A stretch of DNA of 64,000 nt from Alphaproteobacteria bacterium (GTDB lineage: Bacteria; Pseudomonadota; Alphaproteobacteria; Reyranellales; Reyranellaceae): positions 44,319 to 108,318 of the forward strand of contig JAFKFK010000031.1 in the NCBI GenBank assembly GCA_017307275.1. Reading direction: 5' to 3'. Positions within the stretch are counted from its first letter, which is position 1, and every line of letters starts with the position of its first letter. Below, one piece after another: positions 15,407 to 23,328 of this stretch. The notes under the pieces were generated by a model that worked only from the letters and a program-made list of their open reading frames with translations, made no database searches and was not told where the DNA came from. The position numbers and the translations under genes were made by a program.

Positions 15407-16845
15407 GCGACGACATCTCGCTCACCGAGGCCGAGCGTAGCGCCGGCATCGTGCGTTGCGACGCCTGCCCCGTCCTTTGCCGCATCCGGCCCGGCCGCGC
15501 CGGCGCCTGCGACCGCTACGCCAACGAGAACGGTGCGCTTGTTCGCGTCGATCCGCTGGTGCTGCTGGCCAAGCCCGATCTGGCGAGGGTCGCCTTCGTC
15601 GAAGGCAGTGACGCGTGGCGAGGTGAACTGGCCAAGGGCGAAGGCGCTGTCGTTACGGGCATTGGCGCCACGACCACCTATCCCGACTACAAGCCTGCGC
15701 CCTTCATCGTCTCCTCGAAACACGAGGGCGTCGACATGGTCACGGTCGTGACCGAAGGCATCTTCAGTTACTGCGGCGTCAAGGTGAAGATCGACACCGA
15801 CCGCTATCTCGGGCCCGAGCAGGCGGCGGTGCGCGTCAAGGGCGAGGCGGTGGGCCATGTCACCACGGCGGAGTACGGCTCGCAGATGCTGTCGCTGGGC
15901 GGCGTGCATCATTTAACCGGCGGCTCGAAGAAGGAGGGCGTCGTCACCTGTGACGCGCTGCTAGCGCTCTGCAATCGCGAGGCCGTGGAACTCAGCATCG
16001 ACGGCGGCTCGACCGTCGTGGTGCAGGCCGACAAGCCGCCGATCGTGAATGGCACCCTAGAAGAGCGCATGCGCGTCGGCTGCGGCTCGGCCGCTATCGG
16101 AATGTTCGCGCCGCAATGGCATGGCCATGCCGACGAGGTGATCGTGGTCGACGACCACATCACCGGCGTGCTGAGCGAGCATCAGGGTGGCGCCTTCCTC
16201 GACATGAAGCCCGCCGGCATTCGTGTCCGTGGCCGCCGCTCGACACCAGGCCGTTATTTTCAGGTGGCGGAGCCGGGGCTGGGCTGGGGCGGCACCAACA
16301 TCAGCGATCCGCTGGAGATCATCGACAAAATCGATCCCAAGCAGGCCTGGCCGGGGCTCAGACTCCTGATGGTGTCGACGACCGGCGAGCATTCGGCGTG
16401 GTTCGAACTCGACAATGATTTGAAGCCGCAGCCGGCCGACATGCCGGCGCCGGTGCGTCACGTGGTCGAGCGCATCGCCGAGAACTGCGAGCCCGCGCTC
16501 TGCACGGTCCTGTTCATGGCAGGTGCCGGCGGTTCGTTGCGCGCGGGCGTCACCGAGAATCCCGTGCGGCTCACCCGTTCGGTACGGGACACGCTCACCA
16601 AAGTCACCTTGGGTGGTGTGCCGGCTTATGTCTGGCCCGGCGGCGGCATCACCTTGATGGTCGATGTGGCGCGTATGCCGGAGAAGTCCTTCGGCTATGT
16701 CCCGACGCCAGCCCTGGTGGCACCTATCGAATTCACTTTGCGCGCTAGCGATTACGCGGCATTGGGCGGTTACGCCTCGCGCGCCGTGACGCTGGAAGAC
16801 GTGCTGGCCCGCCACAAGGTGCGCGTCGATGAGGGTGGGCAGTGA
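15403..16845 (+). CDS. 6-hydroxynicotinate reductase-like iron-sulfur protein
   Basis: A 480-residue protein resembling those annotated as 6-hydroxynicotinate reductase (Hnr), which in the anaerobe Eubacterium barkeri reduces the ring formed by nicotinate hydroxylation. The N-terminus has four Cys, C19-x2-C22-x3-C26-x9-C36, as expected for a [4Fe-4S] cluster. A GIGATTTYPDY segment (residues 86-96) is Thr-rich and reminiscent of flavin-attachment sequences. The remaining domain is not assignable by eye. Overlaps of 4 bases on both sides tie it to the Mo-hydroxylase and the UPF0280 gene. In an apparently aerobic alphaproteobacterium the true substrate is unknown, and the label rests on family resemblance. 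Confidence 0.7.
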   Translation: MSDDISLTEAERSAGIVRCDACPVLCRIRPGRAGACDRYANENGALVRVDPLVLLAKPDLARVAFVEGSDAWRGELAKGEGAVVTGIGATTTYPDYKPAPFIVSSKHEGVDMVTVVTEGIFSYCGVKVKIDTDRYLGPEQAAVRVKGEAVGHVTTAEYGSQMLSLGGVHHLTGGSKKEGVVTCDALLALCNREAVELSIDGGSTVVVQADKPPIVNGTLEERMRVGCGSAAIGMFAPQWHGHADEVIVVDDHITGVLSEHQGGAFLDMKPAGIRVRGRRSTPGRYFQVAEPGLGWGGTNISDPLEIIDKIDPKQAWPGLRLLMVSTTGEHSAWFELDNDLKPQPADMPAPVRHVVERIAENCEPALCTVLFMAGAGGSLRAGVTENPVRLTRSVRDTLTKVTLGGVPAYVWPGGGITLMVDVARMPEKSFGYVPTPALVAPIEFTLRASDYAALGGYASRAVTLEDVLARHKVRVDEGGQ

Positions 16846-17687
16846 GCGCCGTTGCCGCCCGCCTGGCCGATGGCAGGCTGCATCTGCAGCACGGGCCCAT
16901 CGATCTCATCATCGAGGCCTTCGGCGCGTCTGGCGAAGTCGAACGCGCCTATGCGCAGGCGACGGAGCGGTTCGGCGACATTCTGCCGACTCTTGTCGGC
17001 GAGCTTCCACCCCTGCGCCGACCCTTGGGCGAAGCCTATCCGCTGCTGCAAGGACCGGTGGCGCGACGCATGGCCGAAGCGACGTGGCCGCATCGCGCTG
17101 TCTACATCACGCCCATGGCCGCCGTTGCCGGCGCCGTGGCCGACGAGATGCTGCAGGCCCTGATCCGCGGCCGCACACTCGACAAGGCCTATGTCAACGA
17201 TGGCGGCGACATCGCCATCCATCTCACCTCAGGCCACGAACTGCGCGCCGGTATCTTTGCGCAGGGGCTCGATGGCGTGGCGCGCCTCACGGCAGCGCGG
17301 CCGGTGCGCGGCATCGCCACCTCGGGCCGGGGCGGCCGCTCTTTTTCGCTGGGCATTGCCGATTCGGTCACGGTCCTCGCGGCAACGGCGGCGGCCGCCG
17401 ATGCGGCAGCGACCTTGATCGCCAATGCGGTGAACGTCGATCATCCGGCCGTCGAACGCCGGGCCGCCCGTGACCTCGATCCCGACAGCGACCTCGGCGA
17501 TTTGCCGGTGACGGTTGCCGTCGGGGGGCTGCCTCTGGAAGCCGTTGCCGAGGCGCTGGATCGTGGAGTGGCCGAAGCGCGTCGGTTGCGCCGATGCGGT
17601 CTGATCGACAGTGCGGCCTTGTTGCTGCAAGCGGAATGGCGGCTCGAAGCAGGGGATGCTCCCCTCGCTCTGGTGGAGGCGCGATGA
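16842..17687 (+). CDS. UPF0280 family protein (ApbE-like fold)
   Basis: A 281-residue member of UPF0280, a family whose known structures fall in the ApbE-like superfamily; ApbE is a flavin transferase. Visible conserved segments are MAAVAGAVADEMLQALI, KAYVNDGGDIAIHL (compare the NxGGDI of ApbE), GIATSGRGGRSFSLGIADSVTVLA and ANAVNVDHP. Function is not established. Tight coupling to the Hnr-like gene suggests that it modifies or assembles a cofactor of that protein, for example covalent flavin; this is inference. Starts at GTG 16842 within the upstream stop. Confidence 0.8.
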   Translation: MSAVAARLADGRLHLQHGPIDLIIEAFGASGEVERAYAQATERFGDILPTLVGELPPLRRPLGEAYPLLQGPVARRMAEATWPHRAVYITPMAAVAGAVADEMLQALIRGRTLDKAYVNDGGDIAIHLTSGHELRAGIFAQGLDGVARLTAARPVRGIATSGRGGRSFSLGIADSVTVLAATAAAADAAATLIANAVNVDHPAVERRAARDLDPDSDLGDLPVTVAVGGLPLEAVAEALDRGVAEARRLRRCGLIDSAALLLQAEWRLEAGDAPLALVEAR

Positions 17688-18271
17688 GCGATCTGGTGAA
17701 GGTGCGGAAGTACGTCGCGACGGTCGAGGAGACCTTGCACGACGGTGGTCCAGTGCTGGCGCGGCCCGTGGCCAAGGCCGTGGTCGGCGCCGTGATCGCG
17801 AACCCCTATGCCGGCCGCCATGTTGCGGACATCCAGCCGATGATGAAGGCGCTGGAACCGCTGGCGGTCGATTTGACCGAGCGTGTGATGAAGATCCTGG
17901 GCGCCAAAGGGGCGGACCTCGAAGCCTACGGCAAGGGCGCCATTGTGGGGCTGGCCGGCGAACTGGAACATGCCGCTCTCTGGCATCAGCCCTCGGGCTT
18001 CGGCATTCGCCACGCCATGGGTGGGGCCAAATCTATCGTGCCGTCGACGGTGAAGGTGGCTGCCGCCGGCTCGCGTATCGACATTCCGCTGCACCATGTG
18101 GCCGCGGCTTACGTGCGCAGCCATTTCGACGCCATCGAGTTCTGCGTGCCGGATGGACCCAAGCCCGACGAGATCGTGTTCATCGTCGCGGCCTCGATTG
18201 GCGGCCGTCCCCATGCGAGGGTGGGCGGGCTGACGGCGGCAGAAATCAAGGTGGGAGACGGCCAACGATGA
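17684..18271 (+). CDS. Amino acid synthesis family protein (DUF1185)
   Basis: A 195-residue protein of the AA_synth (DUF1185) family, of unknown biochemical role despite its name. Characteristic segments are VRKYVATVEETLHDGGP near the N-terminus, AKAVVGAVIANPYAGRHVADI, YGKGAIVGLAGELEHAAL and IDIPLHHVAAAYVRSHFDA. It has no signal peptide or membrane segment and is probably a cytosolic oligomer. It overlaps both neighbours by 4 bases, between UPF0280 and a SnoaL-like gene. The conserved His pair in PLHHVAA may be catalytic, but that is a guess. Confidence 0.85.
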   Translation: MSDLVKVRKYVATVEETLHDGGPVLARPVAKAVVGAVIANPYAGRHVADIQPMMKALEPLAVDLTERVMKILGAKGADLEAYGKGAIVGLAGELEHAALWHQPSGFGIRHAMGGAKSIVPSTVKVAAAGSRIDIPLHHVAAAYVRSHFDAIEFCVPDGPKPDEIVFIVAASIGGRPHARVGGLTAAEIKVGDGQR

Positions 18272-18645
18272 GCGATCCTTTGGCGGCGGCGATGGGCGCC
18301 CTCGACGACTATCTGGCCGCGCTCAATCGCGGTGACGAACCCGGCGTCAACGCGGCCTGCAATTTCCCGCATGTGCGGCTGGCGGGCGGCAAGGTCGTCG
18401 TCTGGCCGAACCACGGCGACTACAAGCTCGGAGATTTCATCGCGCGCGCCGGCGACGGGTGGCATCACAGCACCTGGGACGAGCGGACGCCGATCCACGC
18501 CGGCAAGAACAAGGTGCACCTCAAGGTGAAGTTCAGCCGTTGGCGCAAGGACGAGTCGCTGATCGGCACTTTCGAGACGATCTACATCGTGACCCTGCAG
18601 GAGGGGCACTGGGGCATCCAGGCGCGGTCGAGTTTCGCCGATTGA
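18268..18645 (+). CDS. SnoaL-like / NTF2-fold protein
   Basis: A 125-residue protein with the cone-shaped NTF2/SnoaL pattern: an N-terminal helix pair (AAAMGALDDYLAALNRGD), then ACNFPHVRLAGGKVVVW and a C-terminal beta sheet ending in TLQEGHWGIQARSSFAD. Such proteins are small-molecule isomerases, hydrolases or binding proteins. It is the last gene of the 4-bp-overlap operon and may handle an unstable intermediate of the same pathway. Confidence 0.75.
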   Translation: MSDPLAAAMGALDDYLAALNRGDEPGVNAACNFPHVRLAGGKVVVWPNHGDYKLGDFIARAGDGWHHSTWDERTPIHAGKNKVHLKVKFSRWRKDESLIGTFETIYIVTLQEGHWGIQARSSFAD

Positions 18646-18646
18646 T

Positions 18647-18688
18647 GCCCGGCTGGTCTGTTGTGTGCTTGTGAGGTGTGGGCCGGGC
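18647..18688 (+). terminator. Inverted repeat after the Mo-hydroxylase operon
   Basis: GCCCGGC (18647-18653) pairs with GCCGGGC (18682-18688) across a 28-nt loop immediately after the SnoaL-like stop. No U-tract follows, so it may only slow transcription into the ABC transporter genes 55 bases downstream. Confidence 0.3.
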
Positions 18689-18743
18689 TCGGTAGGTTCG
18701 GTTCAGGGAGAGTGAGTTTCATCATTCCACGAAGGGGGACTTC

Positions 18744-19964
18744 ATGCTGACCCGCAATCGTTTGCTCGCCGGCACTGCTGCGCTCGTCGCGGCATCGCTG
18801 GCCACCTTGGGACTGGCCGGCCCGGCCGCGGCCCAGGCGCCGATCAAGATCGGCGAAATGAACAGCTACAAGGTCTTTCCGGCCTTCCTCGAGCCCTACA
18901 AGAAGGGCATCGAACTGGCCGTCGAAGAGGTCAACGCCGCGGGCGGCGTGCTCGGTCGCAAGATCGAGGTCGTGAGTCGCGACGATAACGGCAATCCCGG
19001 CGATGCCGTGCGCGTCGCCGAGGAGCTGCTGAGCCGCGAAGGGGCGGCGTTCCTGATCGGCACCTTCCCGTCGAACGTCGGCCTGGCCGTCGCCGACTTC
19101 GCCAAGCAGCGCAAGGTGCTGTTCATCGCTGCGGAGCCGCTCACCGACAAGATCGTCTGGGACTCGGGCAACGCCTACACCTACCGCCTGCGCACCTCGA
19201 CCTACATGCAGACGGCGATGCTCATTCCCGACGCCGCCAAGCTCAAGAAGAAGCGCTGGGCGATCGTCTATCCTAACTACGAGTATGGCCAGTCGGCGAC
19301 GGCGGCCTTCAAGAAGCTCCTCAAGGAGAAGCAGCCCGACGTCGAGTTCGTCATCGAGCAGGCACCGCCGCTCGGCAAGATCGACGCCGGCGCCGTGGCG
19401 CAGGCATTGGCCGACGCCAAGCCTGACGCGATCTTCTCCTCGTTGTTCGGTCCCGACCTCGCTAAGTTCGTACGCGAGGGTCAGCAGCGTGGCCTCTTCA
19501 AGGGCGTCGAGGTGTTCAATCTCCTCGCTGGTGAGCCGGAGTACCTCGATCCGCTCAAGGAAGAAGCGCCGGAAGGCTGGTACGTGACCGGCTATCCCTG
19601 GAGCGAGATCAAGACGCCCGAGCACACCAAGTTCCTCAATGCCTATCAGGCGAAGTTCAAGGACTATCCGCGGCTCGGTTCCGTTGTGGGCTACGCGACC
19701 GTGATGTCGGCGGCCGAAGCGATCAAGAAGGCAGGCTCGCTCGATCAGGAGAAGCTGCTCGCCGCGATGAGCGGCCTTACCCTGATGACGCCGTTCGGCA
19801 TGATCCAGTACCGCCCGATCGATCATCAGTCGACGATGGGTGCCTATGTCGGTCGCATCGGCGTCAAGGACGGCAAGGGTGTCATGAAGGACTGGCGCTT
19901 CGTCGACGGCAAGGATGCCCTGCCGAGCGATGCCGAAGTTCAGAAGATGAGGCCGAAGAACTGA
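18744..19964 (+). CDS. Liv-type ABC transporter substrate-binding protein
   Basis: A 406-residue periplasmic binding protein of the Leu/Ile/Val-binding (type I) class. The signal peptide (residues 1-31, ending in GPAAAQA) is typical. The mature part starts PIKIGEMNSYKVFPAFLEPYKKGIELAVEEVNAAGGVLGRKIEVV, the standard lobe-I signature, followed by RVAEELLSREGAAFLIGTFPSNVGLAV. Family members bind amino acids, amides, urea or aromatic acids. The location suggests the substrate of the neighbouring catabolic operon. AAGGGGGA lies just before ATG 18744. Confidence 0.93.
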   Translation: MLTRNRLLAGTAALVAASLATLGLAGPAAAQAPIKIGEMNSYKVFPAFLEPYKKGIELAVEEVNAAGGVLGRKIEVVSRDDNGNPGDAVRVAEELLSREGAAFLIGTFPSNVGLAVADFAKQRKVLFIAAEPLTDKIVWDSGNAYTYRLRTSTYMQTAMLIPDAAKLKKKRWAIVYPNYEYGQSATAAFKKLLKEKQPDVEFVIEQAPPLGKIDAGAVAQALADAKPDAIFSSLFGPDLAKFVREGQQRGLFKGVEVFNLLAGEPEYLDPLKEEAPEGWYVTGYPWSEIKTPEHTKFLNAYQAKFKDYPRLGSVVGYATVMSAAEAIKKAGSLDQEKLLAAMSGLTLMTPFGMIQYRPIDHQSTMGAYVGRIGVKDGKGVMKDWRFVDGKDALPSDAEVQKMRPKN

Positions 19965-19983
19965 TGGTGGTTCTGCCACCGTC
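19963..19983 (+). promoter_or_regulatory. 3' hairpin between binding-protein and permease genes
   Basis: GATGGTGG pairs with CCACCGTC across a 5-nt loop, starting within the binding-protein stop codon. Such hairpins commonly protect the binding-protein mRNA segment so that it is made in excess over the permease. No U-tract follows. Confidence 0.45.
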
Positions 19984-20001
19984 GTCCCGACAGCTTAGTT
20001 C

Positions 20002-21879
20002 GTGACTCTATCTTCGATCCTCATCCAGCTTCTGAACGGGCTGGCCGCCGCCTCGTCGCTGTTCCTGGTGTCGGCCGGCCTGTCGCTGATCTTTGGCGTC
20101 ACGCGAATCGTGAACTTTGCCCACGGTTCGCTCTACATGCTGGGGCTCTACGGCGCCTATTCGCTGATCGAGCTGTTCGGCCGCACGCCGCTGGGCTTCT
20201 GGAGTGCGGTCGTGCTGGCCGCGCTCGCAGTCGGGCTGGTCGGCGTGCTGATCGAACTCGCGGTGCTGCGGCGCATCTATCGCGCGCCCGAGCTGTTTCA
20301 GCTTCTGGCGACCTTCGCCATCGTCCTGATCATCAAGGACATCGCGCTCTTCACCTGGGGCGCGGAAGACCTGGTGGGACCGCGAGCGCCGGGCCTGTCA
20401 ATGGCCGTCGAGATCCTGGGCAAGCGCGTGCCGGCCTACGATCTGCTGCTGATCGTCATCGGGCCGCTGGTTCTGGCAGCCATCTGGCTATTGCTGACCC
20501 GCACCCGCTGGGGTGCGCTGGTGCGCGCCGCCACGCAGGACCGCGAGATGGTGGGTGCGCTGGGGGTCGATCAGGCCAAGCTCTTCACCTCGGTCTTCTT
20601 CGTCGGCGCCGTGCTGGCCGGGCTGGGCGGGGCGCTGCAGATCCCGCGCGAGCCGGCCAATCTCGAACTCGACCTCGCCGTCATCGCCGACGCCTTTGTG
20701 GTCACTGTCGTGGGTGGGCTGGGCAGCATCGGTGGCGCCTTCCTGGCGGCAGTGATCATCGGCGTCGCCAAGGCCTTCTGTATCGGTATCGGCAGTGTCA
20801 CCTGGTTCGGCGTCGAGATTTCCTTCTCCAAGCTCACTCTCGTGGTCGAATTCCTGATCATGGCGCTGGTGCTGGTCGTGCGGCCCTATGGCTTGCTGGG
20901 CAAGCCGCAGGCCGCGCAACGTGTTGCGGCCGAACCGGCGCCGCCGTTCACCGTGCCCTCGTGGACCTTCGCGCTGGTCTGGCTGGCATTGCTCATCGTC
21001 GTTCCGTGGGTCACGGACCGCTATGCAGCGATCCTGCTGACCGACATCGTCTGCTTCGCGCTGTTCTCGGTCTCGCTGCACTTCATCATGGGACCGGCCG
21101 GCATGGTGTCGTTCGGCCATGCCGCCTATTTCGGCATCGGTGCCTATGCGGCGGGTCTCCTGCTGAAGCGCGTCGGCCTGCCGATGGAGGCGGCGCTGCT
21201 GATCGCGCCCCTGGTCGCCGGCGCCTTCGCCATCGTCTACGGCTGGTTCTGCGTGCGTCTCTCCGGCGTCTATCTCGCCATGCTGACGCTCGCCTTTGCG
21301 CAGATCAGCTGGTCGATCGTCTTCCAGTGGGATTCCGTCACCGGCGGCAGCAACGGTGTGTTCGGTGTCTGGCCGTCTCCATGGCTCGCCGACAAGACGG
21401 TCTACTACTATCTCGCTCTAACCTTGTGTGGCGCAGGCATCGCCTTTCTCTGGCGCGTGATGTTTTCGCCCTTCGGCTATGCGCTGCGCGCCGGCCGCGA
21501 TTCGCCGTTGCGCGCCGAGGCCATCGGCATCGACCTGCGTCGCTTCCAGTGGGCCGCCTTCGTCCTCGTGGGCGCATTGGCGGGTCTCGCTGGCGCCGTC
21601 TATGCCTTCTCCAAGGGCAGCATCTCGCCCTCGACCATCTCGATTGCGCAGTCGACCGACGGTCTGGTCATGGTGTTGCTGGGCGGAGTTGAGACCCTGA
21701 CCGGGCCGGTCGTCGGTGCCGCGATCTTTACCTGGCTGCGCGACGTCGTGGCGCGCAACACCGAATTCTGGCGGGCCGTCATCGGTCTCGTGATCCTGCT
21801 GATCGTGCTGCTGTTTCCGCAGGGACTGGTCGGCGGCCTCAAGGCGCTGGCGATGCGGTGGCGGGAGCGGCACGCATGA
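20002..21879 (+). CDS. Fused LivH-LivM ABC permease
   Basis: A 625-residue protein joining both branched-chain-type permease subunits. Residues 1-300 match LivH (LNGLAAASSLFLVSAGLSLIFGVTRIVNFAHGSLYMLG...GGLGSIGGAFLAAVIIG). Residues about 325-620 match LivM (FIMGPAGMVSFGHAAYFGIGAYAAGLLLKRVG...LAFAQISWSI...GVETLTGPVVGAAIF). About 16 hydrophobic segments are expected. The fusion replaces two genes seen separately in the other Liv cluster of this window (61295-63126). It starts at GTG 20002 and overlaps the ATPase gene by 4 bases. Confidence 0.93.
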   Translation: MTLSSILIQLLNGLAAASSLFLVSAGLSLIFGVTRIVNFAHGSLYMLGLYGAYSLIELFGRTPLGFWSAVVLAALAVGLVGVLIELAVLRRIYRAPELFQLLATFAIVLIIKDIALFTWGAEDLVGPRAPGLSMAVEILGKRVPAYDLLLIVIGPLVLAAIWLLLTRTRWGALVRAATQDREMVGALGVDQAKLFTSVFFVGAVLAGLGGALQIPREPANLELDLAVIADAFVVTVVGGLGSIGGAFLAAVIIGVAKAFCIGIGSVTWFGVEISFSKLTLVVEFLIMALVLVVRPYGLLGKPQAAQRVAAEPAPPFTVPSWTFALVWLALLIVVPWVTDRYAAILLTDIVCFALFSVSLHFIMGPAGMVSFGHAAYFGIGAYAAGLLLKRVGLPMEAALLIAPLVAGAFAIVYGWFCVRLSGVYLAMLTLAFAQISWSIVFQWDSVTGGSNGVFGVWPSPWLADKTVYYYLALTLCGAGIAFLWRVMFSPFGYALRAGRDSPLRAEAIGIDLRRFQWAAFVLVGALAGLAGAVYAFSKGSISPSTISIAQSTDGLVMVLLGGVETLTGPVVGAAIFTWLRDVVARNTEFWRAVIGLVILLIVLLFPQGLVGGLKALAMRWRERHA

Positions 21880-22625
21880 GCAGCGCCGTTCTCCAGGTCG
21901 AAGGGTTGCACAAGGCCTTCGGCGGCGTGCAGGCGGTGGCTGATGTCTCGTTTGCCGTCGCGGCCGGCGAGATGCTGGCGCTGATCGGTCCCAACGGCGC
22001 GGGCAAGAGTACCTGCTTCAACATGCTGAACGGCCAGCTCAGCCCGGATGCCGGCATCGTACGCCTCGAAGGCCGCGATATCGTGGGCTTGCGTCCGCGC
22101 GCCATCTGGCGGCTGGGCGTAGGCCGTACCTTCCAGATCACGGCGACCTTCGCGTCTCTGTCGGTGCGCGAGAATGTGCAGATGGCGCTCTATTCTCATA
22201 CCGGTCGCCTGCGCTCCCTGCTGCAGCGTTTCGGTGCGGCGTTCCGACCGGAAGCGGATGCCTTGCTGGAGCAGGTCGGCATGCTCGATCAGGCCGAACG
22301 TGTTTGCGGTGTGCTGGCCTATGGCGACCTGAAGCGGGTCGAACTCGCCATCGCACTCGCCAACCAGCCCCGGCTTCTCCTGATGGATGAACCAACCGCC
22401 GGCATGGCGCCCAAGGAACGGGTGGCGCTGATGGAGTTGACGGCACAGGTGGCGCGGGCGCGCAATATCGCCGTGCTGTTCACCGAGCACGATATGGACG
22501 TGGTCTTCTCCCAGGCCGACCGCATCATCGTACTCGACCGCGGCCAGCTCATCGCCGGCGGAACACCTGAAGAGGTGCGCAGCAATCCCAATGTGCGCGC
22601 CGTCTATCTCGGGAGCGTCCACTGA
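21876..22625 (+). CDS. LivG-like ABC transporter ATP-binding protein
   Basis: A 249-residue cytoplasmic ATPase that powers the fused permease. It has Walker A GPNGAGKST, the LivG-typical segment GVGRTFQITATFASLSVRENV, the family's degenerate signature region VLAYGDLKRVELAIALANQPRLLLMDEPTAGM (Walker B) and the switch His in TEHDMDVVF. ATG 21876 overlaps the permease stop by 4 bases, and the gene shares one base with livF. Confidence 0.93.
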   Translation: MSSAVLQVEGLHKAFGGVQAVADVSFAVAAGEMLALIGPNGAGKSTCFNMLNGQLSPDAGIVRLEGRDIVGLRPRAIWRLGVGRTFQITATFASLSVRENVQMALYSHTGRLRSLLQRFGAAFRPEADALLEQVGMLDQAERVCGVLAYGDLKRVELAIALANQPRLLLMDEPTAGMAPKERVALMELTAQVARARNIAVLFTEHDMDVVFSQADRIIVLDRGQLIAGGTPEEVRSNPNVRAVYLGSVH

Positions 22626-23326
22626 TGCTCGAAGTCCGCGACCTGCATGCCTTCTACGGCCGCGCGCATATCCTGCATGGCGTTTCGCTGGAGGCGCGTG
22701 CGGGCGAGGTCGTGGCGTTGCTCGGCCGCAACGGCGCCGGCAAGTCGACAGCCATGAAGGCGATCATGGGGCTGGTGCCTCCGGCCCACGGCGAGGTGTC
22801 CTTTGCCGGCCAGCGCATCGACCGTCTGCCTCCTTATCGGATTGCGCGTCTCGGATTGGGCTATGTGCCGGAGGAACGGCGCATCTTCACTGAGCTGACG
22901 GTGGTGGAGAATCTCGAAGTCGGCCGCCAGCCGGCGCGCGACGGTGCACCAACCTGGACCGAGGACAAGCTCTTCGCGCTCTTTCCCAACCTGGCCGGCA
23001 TGCGGGAGCGGCCGGGCGGGCGCATGTCGGGTGGCGAGCAGCAGATGCTCACCATCGCCCGCACCCTGATGGGCAATCCGCGCTGCGTGCTCCTAGATGA
23101 GCCATCGGAAGGGCTGGCGCCAATCATCGTCGAGCAGATGGCGAATTCCATCCGGGCGCTGAAGGGCGAGGGGCTTTGCGTGCTGCTCAGCGAACAGAAC
23201 CTGCATTTCTCGCAGGCCGTCGCGGACCGTGCCTATATCATCGAGAAGGGCCAGATCCGCTTCGGCGGCTCGATGGCCGAGCTGACAGCCGACGCTTCGC
23301 TGCGTGAACAGTACCTATCGGTTTGA
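22625..23326 (+). CDS. LivF-like ABC transporter ATP-binding protein
   Basis: A 233-residue partner ATPase with Walker A GRNGAGKST, the LivF-typical GLGYVPEERRIFTELTVVENL, signature MSGGEQQMLTIARTL, Walker B CVLLDEPSEGLAP and the SEQN switch region. Together with the LivG-like protein it forms the nucleotide-binding pair. It begins at the LivG stop (TGATG) and is followed within 2 bases by the hydantoinase gene, so importer and enzyme are probably co-transcribed. Confidence 0.93.
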   Translation: MLEVRDLHAFYGRAHILHGVSLEARAGEVVALLGRNGAGKSTAMKAIMGLVPPAHGEVSFAGQRIDRLPPYRIARLGLGYVPEERRIFTELTVVENLEVGRQPARDGAPTWTEDKLFALFPNLAGMRERPGGRMSGGEQQMLTIARTLMGNPRCVLLDEPSEGLAPIIVEQMANSIRALKGEGLCVLLSEQNLHFSQAVADRAYIIEKGQIRFGGSMAELTADASLREQYLSV

Positions 23327-23328
23327 AC

